The notes below the pieces were generated by a model. It was not told the origin of the DNA. It made no database searches and saw nothing but the letters and a program-made list of their open reading frames with translations. 34,655 bases of DNA from DASXVX01 sp036504075. GTDB lineage: Bacteria; Bacillota; Sulfobacillia; Symbiobacteriales; Symbiobacteriaceae. Of the stretch, positions 23,720 through 31,701 are shown in pieces (positions within the stretch are counted from its first letter, which is position 1; the number at the start of each line of letters is the position of its first letter). The stretch is taken from NCBI GenBank assembly GCA_036504075.1, contig DASXVX010000015.1, positions 1 to 34,655 on the forward strand. The letters are read 5' to 3'. A program made the position numbers and the translations under genes.

Positions 23720-24067
23720 TTACTGCGCGGGTGCCAGCTGGGTCAGGGCGCTCTCCAGAATCCGGTCGAGCTCGGCCTTCGGCCGGAAGCCCACCAGCTG
23801 GCCCACGGCCTTGCCGCCGTGGAACAGAATCATCGTCGGGATGGACTGGACCCCGAACTGCCCCGCATACTGCTGGTTCTCGTCGACGTTCAGTTTGGCG
23901 ACCTTCAGCCGGCCGGCCTTCTCGACGGAAATCTCCTCCAGGACCGGACCAACCATTTTGCAGGGGCCGCACCAGGGTGCCCAAAAATCGACCAGCACGG
24001 GGATTTCGGACTTCAGGACCTCCTGCTCGAAAGTCGTATCATTGACCGGAACGGTGTTTTTGGCCAT
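23720..24067 (-). CDS. trxA: Thioredoxin
   Basis: A 115-residue thioredoxin that reduces protein disulfides. The active site WCGPC is at residues 32-36 (VLVDFWAPWCGPCKMVGPVLEE); the cis-proline motif SIPTMILF and GFRPKAELDRIL complete the fold. The length is slightly above the usual ~105. ATG 24067 follows GAGGAGGAG. Its promoter carries the same inverted repeat as the convergent CsoR-family gene, so it is likely to be under that repressor. It interrupts the plus-strand glycolytic cluster. Confidence 0.95.
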   Translation of the reverse strand: MAKNTVPVNDTTFEQEVLKSEIPVLVDFWAPWCGPCKMVGPVLEEISVEKAGRLKVAKLNVDENQQYAGQFGVQSIPTMILFHGGKAVGQLVGFRPKAELDRILESALTQLAPAQ

Positions 24068-24089
24068 TCGCGTATCTCCTCCTCAACTA

Positions 24090-24119
24090 CTTATACCCGG
24101 TAGGGTAGCGTTCTGTGCA
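24090..24119 (-). promoter_or_regulatory. trxA promoter with TACCC-N4-GGGTA operator
   Basis: On the minus strand a -35-like TGCACA and a -10 TATAAG are 18 nt apart. The repeat TACCC-GGTA-GGGTA (plus-strand 24094-24107) fills the spacer next to, and overlaps, the -10. It shares both half-sites and 4-nt spacing with the operator at 23325-23338. Confidence 0.7.
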
Positions 24120-24333
24120 TTAGGACGTGAGTTAGTGGAGGCGGGATACGGGGGCACCATTACGGTCGTCGCATCTTCGCGCGAACTTTACTTTTGCCCA
24201 AAAAACCTGGCAGGTGAATGGGAAATCGGCGGCGAAGAACTGAACTTTGGTAAACCGCTTTGCATAAGTCGCCGCGCAATGCATGCCGCGAGGGGGATAC
24301 ACTAGGTTGGGACTTCAGGAGGGGGGCGCGAAC

Positions 24334-25869
24334 GTGACGACGTATCGCAGACCGGTGGCGTTGATCGTGCTGGACGGCTGGGGGCTGAACCCGAATCCCG
24401 CGGCAAATGCCGTGGCGATGGCTCGGCTCCCCAACTATGACCGGTATATGCAGAAGTATCCGCATACGACTCTGACCGCCTGTGGGGAGGCGGTGGGACT
24501 CATGGCCGGGCAGATGGGCGACTCCAACGTGGGCCATCTGAACCTGGGGGCGGGCCGGATTGTATACCAGACGCTGGTTCGGGTCGACAAGGCGATTCAA
24601 GACGGCTCTTTCTTCAAGCTGCCGGCCTGGCAGGAGCCAATCCGGCGGGCCAAGGCCGGTCACGCCCTGCACATCATGGGCCTGGTGTCTGACGGCGGCG
24701 TGCATAGCCATATCGAGCACCTGTTCGCACTCATCGACCTCGCCAAGGCAGAGGGGGTCGAGAAGCTGTACATTCACGCCTTCCTGGACGGCCGGGATGT
24801 GCCGCCCAGGTCGTCGCCGGAGTACCTGAAGGCGTTGGCGGAGAAACTGGCTGCGACCGGCGTTGGGCAAATCGCCACCGTCTCCGGACGGTACTACGCC
24901 ATGGACCGGGACAAGCGGTGGGAGCGGGTGGAGAAGGCATTCCTGGCGCTCACCCAGGGGACCGGCGAGCAGGCGGCGAACGCCGCGGAGGCCGTGCAAA
25001 AGGCGTTTGACCGGGGCGAGAACGACGAGTTCGTCCTGCCGACGGTGATTACGGGCGTCGACGGTCGCATCGGGCCGGACGACGGACTGATATTCTTCAA
25101 CTTCCGGTCCGACCGGGCCCGGGAGATCGTCCGGGCGCTCCACGAGACGGCGTTCGATGGCTTCAAGCGGCCGGACGGCTACAAGCCGGTCACCCTGACG
25201 GCCATGCTGCCTTACGACCAGACTTTCAAGGACATTCCGGCGGCGTTCCCGGCCGAGTTCGTGGAGATGCCCATCGGCCAGGTCGTTTCCGAAGCAGGAC
25301 TCCGGCAACTGCGCATTGCCGAAACGGAGAAGTACGCCCACGTGACGTTCTTCTTCAACGGCGGCGAGGAACTGGTTTTCCCCGGCGAAGAGCGGGTGCT
25401 GGTGCCGTCGCCCAAGGTCGCTACATACGACTTGAAGCCGGAGATGTCCGCCTACGAGGTCGCCGCTGAGGCGGTCAAGTGGATCAGGCAGGACAAGTTC
25501 GACTTCATGGTGCTGAACTTTGCCAACTCGGACATGGTCGGCCACACAGGTGTGCTGGAGGCCGCCATCAAGGCGGTGCAGGCGGTGGACGAATGCCTGG
25601 CCCAGGTGGTGGACGCCCTGCTGGAGAAGGGCGGCGCCGCCCTGATTCTCGCGGACCACGGCAACTCCGACCAGATGGTCGACTACGAGACCGGGGCTCC
25701 GCACACCAATCACACGCTGTATCCGGTTCCCTGCATTCTGGCGGACGACACCCGCCTGCATGCGCACCTGCGGGAAGGGGTGCTGGCGAACGCCGCACCG
25801 ACGCTGCTCGAAATCATCGGACTCCCGCAGCCGGCGCAGATGGACGCGCAAAGCCTGATCATCAAGTAG
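24334..25869 (+). CDS. gpmI: 2,3-bisphosphoglycerate-independent phosphoglycerate mutase
   Basis: A 511-residue alkaline-phosphatase-superfamily enzyme converting 3- to 2-phosphoglycerate with two metal ions. The N-terminal metal site is LIVLDGWGLNPN; the phosphorylated Ser64 is in QMGDSNVGHLNLGAGR; HAFLDGRDVPPRS, FFNFRSDRAREI, VLNFANSDMVGHTG and ILADHGNSDQM supply other active-site residues. GTG 24334 follows AGGAGGGG and gives the normal length; the frame is open to 24283. eno follows after 34 nt. The 266 bp between trxA and gpmI should hold its promoter, but I cannot place one firmly. Confidence 0.96.
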   Translation: MTTYRRPVALIVLDGWGLNPNPAANAVAMARLPNYDRYMQKYPHTTLTACGEAVGLMAGQMGDSNVGHLNLGAGRIVYQTLVRVDKAIQDGSFFKLPAWQEPIRRAKAGHALHIMGLVSDGGVHSHIEHLFALIDLAKAEGVEKLYIHAFLDGRDVPPRSSPEYLKALAEKLAATGVGQIATVSGRYYAMDRDKRWERVEKAFLALTQGTGEQAANAAEAVQKAFDRGENDEFVLPTVITGVDGRIGPDDGLIFFNFRSDRAREIVRALHETAFDGFKRPDGYKPVTLTAMLPYDQTFKDIPAAFPAEFVEMPIGQVVSEAGLRQLRIAETEKYAHVTFFFNGGEELVFPGEERVLVPSPKVATYDLKPEMSAYEVAAEAVKWIRQDKFDFMVLNFANSDMVGHTGVLEAAIKAVQAVDECLAQVVDALLEKGGAALILADHGNSDQMVDYETGAPHTNHTLYPVPCILADDTRLHAHLREGVLANAAPTLLEIIGLPQPAQMDAQSLIIK

Positions 25870-25903
25870 CATAGGCCCCTATTTCAAGGAGGAGACGATT
25901 CGC

Positions 25904-27190
25904 ATGACGACGATTCTAAGACTGCACGCCCGTGAGATTCTCGACTCCCGCGGCAACCCCACCGTCGAAGTCGACGTGGAACTGGCCAGCGGCGTCACCG
26001 GCCGGGCGGCCGTGCCCTCCGGCGCTTCCACCGGCGCCCACGAAGCAGTGGAGCTCCGGGACGGCGACAAGTCCCGGTTCCTGGGCCGGGGTGTTCGGAA
26101 GGCCGTTCACAACGTCAACGAAATTATCGCCGGCGAACTGCTGGGCATGGAAGCCACCAACCAGGTGGCCATCGACCAGACCCTGATCGAACTGGACGGC
26201 ACGCCGAACAAGGGCAACCTGGGCGCCAATGCGATCCTTGGCGTCTCCCTTGCCTGCGCCAAAGCTTCCGCCACCGCCCTGGGGCTGCCGCTGTACGGCT
26301 ACGTCGGCGGCATCAACGGCCGCACCTTGCCGGTCCCGATGATGAATATCATCAACGGCGGTGCCCATGCCGACAATACTGTGGACATGCAGGAGTTCAT
26401 GATTTTCCCGGCGGGCGCCTCCAGCTTCTCGGAGTGCCTGCGGACAGGCGCCGAGGTCTTCCACAGCCTGAAGTCGGTTCTCAAGGCCAAGGGTTACAGC
26501 ACCGCCGTTGGCGACGAAGGCGGCTTCGCCCCGAACCTGAAGTCCAACGAAGAGGCGATCACGGTCATTCTGGAGGCCATTCAGAAGGCCGGCTACGCCC
26601 CGGGCAAGGATGTCTTCATTTGCATGGACGTGGCGGCCACCGAGTTCTTCAAGGATGGCAAGTACGTGCTCGAAGGCGAAGGCGGCAAGACCTTCACCAG
26701 CTCTGGCCTCATCGACCTGTGGGATAGCTGGACGAAACAGTATCCGATCGTTTCCGTCGAAGACGGTCTGGCCGAAGACGACTGGGCGGGCTGGGCTGAA
26801 CTGACCGCCCGGCTGGGCAACCGGGTGCAGCTGGTGGGCGACGACTTCTTCGTCACCAACACCGAGCGGCTGGCCCAGGGTATTCAGAAGGGCTGCGCCA
26901 ACTCCATTCTCGTGAAGGTCAACCAGATCGGCACTCTTACCGAGACCATGCAGGCGGTTTCCATGGCGCATGCCGCCGGCTACACGTCGGTCATGTCCCA
27001 CCGGTCCGGCGAAACCGAAGACGTCACCATCGCCGACCTGGCGGTCGCCCTCAACTGTGGGCAAATCAAGACCGGCGCCCCGTCCCGCACGGATCGGGTC
27101 GCAAAGTACAACCAGTTGCTCCGGATTGAGGAGGAACTGGGCGAAGCAGCGATCTTCAAGGGCCTGTCCGCTGTGAAAAAGGCCAAGTAA
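25904..27190 (+). CDS. eno: Enolase
   Basis: A 428-residue enzyme that dehydrates 2-phosphoglycerate to phosphoenolpyruvate. Motifs: AREILDSRGNPTVEVDV, VPSGASTGAHEAVELRDGD, MMNIINGGAHADNTVDMQEFMIFP, AVGDEGGFAPNL, SVEDGLAEDDW, VGDDFFVTN, the catalytic Lys in ILVKVNQIGTL and MSHRSGETED. ATG 25904 follows AAGGAGGAG. It is 34 nt after gpmI and likely cotranscribed. Confidence 0.98.
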   Translation: MTTILRLHAREILDSRGNPTVEVDVELASGVTGRAAVPSGASTGAHEAVELRDGDKSRFLGRGVRKAVHNVNEIIAGELLGMEATNQVAIDQTLIELDGTPNKGNLGANAILGVSLACAKASATALGLPLYGYVGGINGRTLPVPMMNIINGGAHADNTVDMQEFMIFPAGASSFSECLRTGAEVFHSLKSVLKAKGYSTAVGDEGGFAPNLKSNEEAITVILEAIQKAGYAPGKDVFICMDVAATEFFKDGKYVLEGEGGKTFTSSGLIDLWDSWTKQYPIVSVEDGLAEDDWAGWAELTARLGNRVQLVGDDFFVTNTERLAQGIQKGCANSILVKVNQIGTLTETMQAVSMAHAAGYTSVMSHRSGETEDVTIADLAVALNCGQIKTGAPSRTDRVAKYNQLLRIEEELGEAAIFKGLSAVKKAK

Positions 27191-27223
27191 TGTCGCGTTT
27201 CGGAAGGGCTTGGCAACATCCGG

Positions 27224-27252
27224 TTGTACGACCTTGATACGTGTGATACAAT
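27224..27252 (+). promoter_or_regulatory. Sigma-A-like promoter of secG
   Basis: TTGTAC and TACAAT are separated by exactly 17 nt, about 40 nt upstream of the secG start, giving secG expression independent of eno. Confidence 0.65.
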
Positions 27253-27292
27253 CGAAAAGCTGAGTTCATCCGGATGGGGGTGCAAGGGATAC

Positions 27293-27523
27293 ATGACGAC
27301 CTTTATCACTGTGATCCATGCTATTTTTGCGATCGGCCTGATCACGACCGTGCTCATGCAGTCAGGCAAGAGCGCTGGTCTCTCCGGCACCATTGCGGGC
27401 GCCGGCGAGCAGATTTTCGGCAAGAAAAAGGGCATGGACGAGATGCTGAACCGGTTCAGCACCGCTTTTGCCGTTCTGTTCATTCTCACCTCCCTCGTCC
27501 TGGTTTGGATGGAGGCCCATTAG
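27293..27523 (+). CDS. secG: Preprotein translocase subunit SecG
   Basis: A 76-residue small subunit of the SecYEG channel with two membrane helices: FITVIHAIFAIGLITTVLMQ and FAVLFILTSLVLVWM. Between them is the typical LMQSGKSAGLSGTIAGAGEQIFGKKKGMDEMLNRFS. ATG 27293 is preferred over the open frame from 27224, which runs through the promoter. The gene order eno-secG-esterase is shared with Bacillus (before rnr and smpB, which are absent here). Confidence 0.93.
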   Translation: MTTFITVIHAIFAIGLITTVLMQSGKSAGLSGTIAGAGEQIFGKKKGMDEMLNRFSTAFAVLFILTSLVLVWMEAH

Positions 27524-27549
27524 CTGGTGGGATCGTATGGCAAATTCAT

Positions 27550-27579
27550 CAGGCCGGACCGCTAAGGTCCGGCCTGTTT
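27550..27579 (+). terminator. Terminator after secG
   Basis: CAGGCCGGACC-GCTAA-GGTCCGGCCTG is a perfect 11-bp stem followed by TTT, 26 nt after the secG stop. Confidence 0.82.
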
Positions 27580-27580
27580 C

Positions 27581-27733
27581 CCGCGGCAACCCGCAACTGA
27601 CGGCGTCAGTCGCCGTGGTGGCCGGCAGACCGCGGCAACCGAAGGTTGGCCGCCGTGGTGGCCGGCAGACTTTTGCGAAGCAAAAGGCGGGAGGCGACTG
27701 TATTTTTTGCGGAGCAAAAGGCGAGAGGCGACT
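27581..27733. repeat. Cluster of two kinds of short direct repeat
   Basis: The 20-mer CGCCGTGGTGGCCGGCAGAC occurs exactly at 27611-27630 and 27651-27670; each copy is preceded by CGCGGCAACC (27582 and 27631). Then a 29-nt unit occurs at 27671-27699 and 27705-27733 with two mismatches, each containing the small palindrome TTTTGC-RA/GA-GCAAAA and ending GAGGCGACT. The block fills the gap between the secG terminator and the esterase. No coding sense is visible. Confidence 0.85.
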
Positions 27734-27759
27734 AGATTTCCCGCGGAGGAGGGTGTACT

Positions 27760-28512
27760 TTGACCGTTTTGCAGCGGCGCCTGGCGGAGCCAATTTTCCT
27801 GGAGCGGGGCCCGGTGGTCTGTTTGCTCCTGCATGGGTTTGCCGGGTCGCCCGCCGAAATCCGGCCCCTGGCCGAGTATCTGGCCGCCCGCGGCATTACC
27901 GTGCGGGCACCCCTGCTGCCGGGACACGGAACCGATCCGGACGACCTGCGTCATACCCGCTGGCCCCAGTGGGTCCGCGCCGCCGAGGCGGAACTGGCGG
28001 ACCTGGCGGTCCGGTATGGGCAAGTCCACGTGGCCGGCTTCTCCATGGGCGGCCTGGTGGCGCTGCATGTGGCGGCCCACCGGCCGGTGGCATCCGTCAG
28101 CACCATGGCCTGCCCATCCCGGCTGGCGGACTGGCGGCAGGTGCTGGTACCCCTGGCCCGGCACCTGATGCCGTACTACCCGGCACGCATCTCCAGGCCG
28201 GAACTCGCCGCCCAAATGGACAGCTACGACCGCTTCCCCATGGACGCCGTCCACAGCCTGCTGCACCTGGCGGCGCAGGTGCGCAAGGACCTCCCTCGGG
28301 TGACGGTGCCGCTGCTGGTTCTACAGGGCGACCGGGACCGGTGGATCGACCCGGACAGTGCAGCGTATATCATGCAGAATTCCGGGAGTCAGGAGAAGCA
28401 GCAGGTGACGCTGCCGGGCCGGGGACACCTGATTACGCTGGAACACGGCCGGGAAGAGGTCTTCCAACAGGTTTCCAGCTGGATAAATAAGCATGCTTCG
28501 CACGTTTCTTGA
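27760..28512 (+). CDS. Carboxylesterase, alpha/beta hydrolase (Est30/YvaK-like)
   Basis: A 250-residue alpha/beta hydrolase. The oxyanion-hole motif LLLHGFAGSPAEIRPLAEYL, nucleophile elbow GFSMGG, acid in VLQGDRDRWIDP and catalytic His in GRGHLITLEHGREEVF match the Est30/YvaK carboxylesterase and monoacylglycerol lipase group. TTG 27760 follows GGAGGAGG. It stands in the position YvaK holds in Bacillus, after secG, but behind a terminator and a repeat block, so it may have its own promoter. Natural substrate unknown. Confidence 0.9.
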   Translation: MTVLQRRLAEPIFLERGPVVCLLLHGFAGSPAEIRPLAEYLAARGITVRAPLLPGHGTDPDDLRHTRWPQWVRAAEAELADLAVRYGQVHVAGFSMGGLVALHVAAHRPVASVSTMACPSRLADWRQVLVPLARHLMPYYPARISRPELAAQMDSYDRFPMDAVHSLLHLAAQVRKDLPRVTVPLLVLQGDRDRWIDPDSAAYIMQNSGSQEKQQVTLPGRGHLITLEHGREEVFQQVSSWINKHASHVS

Positions 28513-28538
28513 CAAATCCGGCAACCAAAGTGTACACT
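28509..28538 (+). promoter_or_regulatory. Sigma-A promoter of c-di-AMP riboswitch operon
   Basis: A consensus TTGACA and TACACT are 18 nt apart, overlapping the very end of the esterase gene. Predicted start is near 28545, just upstream of the riboswitch. Confidence 0.8.
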
Positions 28539-28559
28539 GAACTCAGTAATCCACATATG

Positions 28560-28750
28560 GACCCGCCTGATCGCTGAATTCCTACAGCAAGTAGGGAACG
28601 GGGGACCCAACACCGTCCGGCTGCAACGCCGGCGGTCCTGGGGCGAATTCCATCCAGGGGTCGGATTCATCCGGCAGGGAAGATGGAACGGGGCACGCTT
28701 TGACGCTCCGAGTCCGACAGCTAACCTCGTAAGCGTGGTCAAGGTGGTGG
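28560..28750 (+). ncRNA. c-di-AMP riboswitch (ydaO/yuaA class)
   Basis: Conserved blocks occur in the proper order: CGCTGAAT near 28572, GGGAACGGGGGACCCA near 28593, GGGGCGAATTCC near 28640, and AGTCCGACAGCTAACCTCGT with AAGCG near 28711-28735. The 5' CGCT pairs with the 3' AGCG to close P1. These match the ydaO aptamer that binds cyclic di-AMP and usually turns genes off by favouring a terminator. A promoter upstream and a terminator downstream fit that design. Known targets include wall hydrolases and potassium or osmolyte transport; here it precedes an opine-dehydrogenase-like gene. Ends are approximate; the antiterminator pairing was not resolved. Confidence 0.93.
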
Positions 28751-28777
28751 GGGCCTGGCTCGTCTGTACTTAACGAC

Positions 28778-28803
28778 GCCCAGGGGCCCTGCCCCTGGGC
28801 TTT
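28778..28803 (+). terminator. Riboswitch expression-platform terminator
   Basis: GCCCAGGGGC-CCT-GCCCCTGGGC is a perfect 10-bp stem followed by TTTGCCGTTGCTTT, 60 nt before the first gene. No gene ends here, so it is the likely regulated terminator of the c-di-AMP riboswitch. Confidence 0.85.
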
Positions 28804-28862
28804 GCCGTTGCTTTCAGGCGGCGTCTGCAACCTTCATCCACCGGAGAAAGGGGACGAGGAGC

Positions 28863-29981
28863 ATGATGCCGAGTTACTGTGTGTTGGGTGCCGGTCACGG
28901 CGGGCTCGCCGTTGCCGGACAGATTGGTCTGCAGGGGTTCCCGGTCCGGCTCTGGGCCCGCAATTCGGAATCGCTGGCCGGGGTGGCTGCCGTCGGCGGC
29001 GTCACACTGGAGGGCATGGTCACCGGGTTCGGCCCGGTGGCGGCCTGCCCCGACCTGGGCGAGGCGCTGGCCGGCGCCGGCGTGGTGCTGGTGGCCCTGC
29101 CGGCCTCCGCTCACGGGGAGTTGGCCCGCCGGTGCGCCCCGTACCTGGCGGACGGCCAGATGGTCCTGCTGATGCCGGGCCGCACGGCAGGCGCCGTCGA
29201 GTTTACCGAAGCGCTCCGCCGGGCGGGCTGCACGGCCGGCGTCCTTGTGGGCGAGGCCCAGACCTTCCCGTACGCCTGCCGCAAGACCGGCGCAGCTTCG
29301 GCAGCCATTCACGGGGTGAAGCGGCGGGTGCTGGCGGCGGCGCTGCCGGCTCACCGGACGCGGGAGCTGCTGGCGGCCGTTCGGCCCGCCCTGCCCCAGT
29401 TCACCCCCGCCCGCTGGGTCTGGAAGACTTCCCTGGACAACATCGGGGCGATTTTTCACCCGGCGGTGGCGCTGCTGAACACCGGGCGGATCGAATCCAC
29501 CGGCGGGGCCTTCCGGCACTACGTGGACGGCATCTCCCGGTCGGTAGCCGGGCTGCTGGAAAAGCTGGACGAAGAGCGGGTGGCCGTGGCCCGGTCCCTG
29601 GGAGTCGGCGCCCTGACCGCCCGGGAATGGCTGTCTGACGCCTACGGGGTGGACAGGCCCAGCCTCTACGAGGCGATTCAGGCCACGCCGGCCTACGCCG
29701 GGGTGAGTAGCCCAGCAACGCTGGACCACCGGTACCTGTGGGAAGATGTCCCGACCGGCCTGGTGCCCATCGCCGCACTGGGGGCGGCCTGCGGGGTGGC
29801 CACGGCGACGATCGACAGCGTGATCGACCTGGCCTCAGCCCTGTGCGGGACCGACTTCCGGGCAGGCGGGCGCACGCTGGAGCGGCTGGGCCTTTCCGGA
29901 TTGACGCCCGGACAGATCAGCCTGTACGCCATGGACGGCCGGCCTTCGTTGATGGAAGAGGAGGTGGCGGACCTTGTCTAA
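28863..29981 (+). CDS. Octopine/nopaline dehydrogenase family NAD(P)-dependent enzyme
   Basis: A 372-residue two-domain dehydrogenase. The N-terminal Rossmann fold has VLGAGHGGLAVAGQI (G9-x-G11-x-x-G14). The C-terminal octopine-dehydrogenase domain includes SLDNIGAIFHPAVALLNTGRIE with the likely catalytic His199 and YLWEDVPTGLVPIAALGAACGV. Opine dehydrogenases join an amino acid to an alpha-keto acid by reductive amination, or run the reverse reaction; the substrate is not known here. It is the first gene of the c-di-AMP riboswitch operon and overlaps the next gene by 8 nt. ATG 28863 or 28866 may be used, both near GAGGAG. Confidence 0.88.
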   Translation: MMPSYCVLGAGHGGLAVAGQIGLQGFPVRLWARNSESLAGVAAVGGVTLEGMVTGFGPVAACPDLGEALAGAGVVLVALPASAHGELARRCAPYLADGQMVLLMPGRTAGAVEFTEALRRAGCTAGVLVGEAQTFPYACRKTGAASAAIHGVKRRVLAAALPAHRTRELLAAVRPALPQFTPARWVWKTSLDNIGAIFHPAVALLNTGRIESTGGAFRHYVDGISRSVAGLLEKLDEERVAVARSLGVGALTAREWLSDAYGVDRPSLYEAIQATPAYAGVSSPATLDHRYLWEDVPTGLVPIAALGAACGVATATIDSVIDLASALCGTDFRAGGRTLERLGLSGLTPGQISLYAMDGRPSLMEEEVADLV

Positions 29982-31617
29982 GCGTCGGATGCTGGGCGCC
30001 GCGATTGGCGACTGTGTGCATGTAGGCGGCGTGGTCAAGTTCCTGACCCTGGCGGAACAACTGGGCTACGAGGTCCGTTGCCTCGGCCCGGCCGTTCCGG
30101 TGGCCGAAGTCGTGCAGGCGGCCCGCGAGTGGGACCCCGAGATTGTGGCCGTGGGTTACCGGCTAACGCCCGAATCCGCGTTTTCCGTGCTGACCCACCT
30201 GCAGGAGGTCGCGATGGCCGGCGGCCAGGCCGGAAGACGTTGGGTCCTGGGCGGCACCGACCCGGTGGTGGCCACCGCGGCGGCGTCAGGCTTCTTCGAG
30301 GCGGTCTTCGGCGGCAGCGCCCCGTTCCAGGACCTGGTGGACTTTCTGCGGGGCGAGGGGACCCGGGTTGCCGGGGAGGCGCCCCCGCACACGCTGGTGG
30401 AGCGAATCGGCTGGAAAAGCCCGACCCCGCTTCTGCGGCACCATTTCGGCCAGCCCACCGTCGCGGCGACCGTGGCGGGCATCCGGCAAATCGCGGAAGC
30501 CGGCGTGCTGGATGTGGTCAGCCTGGGCACCGACCAGAACGCCCAGGAGCACTTCTTCCGGCCCAAGGAGATGGACCCCCGGGAGCACGGGGCGGGCGGC
30601 GTGCCCGTCCGGACCCGAGCCGACCTGGAGGCACTGTACGAGGCCGCCTGCCGGGGGAATCACCCGCTCATGCGCTGCTACAGCGGCACCCGGGACCAAA
30701 TCCGCTGGGCGGAAATGCTTCAGGAGACGATTCACAACGCCTGGTGCGCCGTCCCGCTCTTCTGGTACAGCCTGCTGGACGGCCGCTCCCAGCGCCCCCT
30801 GTACAAGTCTATTCCGGAAGTCCAACGCGTGATGCGTTGGCATGGCGAACGGTCCATTCCCGTTGAGTCCAACGAGAGCCACCACTGGTCGCTCCGGGAC
30901 GCGCCGGACGCCGTGGCGGTTGCGACCGCCTACATTGCCGCCTACAACGCCCGGCAAATGGGCGTTCGGGACTACATTCAGCAGTTCATGTGGAACAACC
31001 CGCCGCCCATCTCCCCGGCCATGGACCTGGCGAAGATGCTGGCCAAACAGGCCCTGGTGGAGTCCCTCGCCGGGCCGGATTTCCGGGTCTGGCGGGAGTG
31101 CCGGACCGGACTCACCTCCATGCCCGCCGGCTTCGACCGGGCCAAGGGGCACCTGGCGGCCTCGACGTTCCTGCAAATGGCGCTGAAGCCCCACATTATC
31201 CACGTCGTCGGTCCTTCGGAATACCATCATGCCGCGACGGCGCAAGACGTGATCGAGGGCTGCCATGTGGTGCAGGGGGCCATCGAGCTGGCCCGGCAGG
31301 GGTTGCCGGACCTGACGGTGGACCCGTCCGTGCAGATCCGCAAGGCCGAACTCACCTACGAAGCCCGGCTGATCCTGGATGCGATCCGGAACCTGGCCGT
31401 GGCGGGCGCTCCGGACCCGTTGACCGACCCGGCCACGCTGTCCCGGGCGGTGCATGTGGGTCTGCTGGATGCGCCCCATCTCCTGGGCAACACGGAGGGG
31501 CTCGGCCGGGTGGCTGTTCGGTTCACCGACGGCGCCTGCCGCCCATTTGACAAGGCTACCGGCAAGCTGCTCTCCGAGGCCCAGCGGCAGGCCGGCCTGT
31601 CCGTCCGGGCGGTTTAA
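29974..31617 (+). CDS. B12-binding domain fused to glutamate-mutase-E-like barrel
   Basis: A 547-residue protein. Residues about 5-100 form a cobalamin-binding domain: AIGDCVHVGGVVKFLTLAEQLGYEV, GYRLTPES and VLGGTDP match the D-x-H-x-x-G, S-x-L and GG elements. In glutamate mutase the axial His lies two after the Asp; here that position is Val15 and His16 follows. The rest resembles the E chain of methylaspartate mutase, notably at the end (IRKAELTYEARLILDAIRNL ... GLGRVAVRF). In known enzymes the two parts are separate. It may be a B12-dependent carbon-skeleton mutase for an amino-acid-like substrate, but no substrate can be named. TTG 29974 follows GAGGAGGTGG and overlaps the dehydrogenase, so translational coupling is likely. 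Confidence 0.78.
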   Translation: MSKRRMLGAAIGDCVHVGGVVKFLTLAEQLGYEVRCLGPAVPVAEVVQAAREWDPEIVAVGYRLTPESAFSVLTHLQEVAMAGGQAGRRWVLGGTDPVVATAAASGFFEAVFGGSAPFQDLVDFLRGEGTRVAGEAPPHTLVERIGWKSPTPLLRHHFGQPTVAATVAGIRQIAEAGVLDVVSLGTDQNAQEHFFRPKEMDPREHGAGGVPVRTRADLEALYEAACRGNHPLMRCYSGTRDQIRWAEMLQETIHNAWCAVPLFWYSLLDGRSQRPLYKSIPEVQRVMRWHGERSIPVESNESHHWSLRDAPDAVAVATAYIAAYNARQMGVRDYIQQFMWNNPPPISPAMDLAKMLAKQALVESLAGPDFRVWRECRTGLTSMPAGFDRAKGHLAASTFLQMALKPHIIHVVGPSEYHHAATAQDVIEGCHVVQGAIELARQGLPDLTVDPSVQIRKAELTYEARLILDAIRNLAVAGAPDPLTDPATLSRAVHVGLLDAPHLLGNTEGLGRVAVRFTDGACRPFDKATGKLLSEAQRQAGLSVRAV

Positions 31618-31701
31618 CCGCCGGACCCGGTAAAACTGAAAGGTTAAATTATCAGAGGGGAGAACTATACAGGCAGACTCGCGTGCAAGGGGGAGTTGCC
31701 T

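Noticed and set aside
24160..25872. 570-residue minus-strand open frame
   Set aside because: Antisense shadow of gpmI with no domain or ribosome site.
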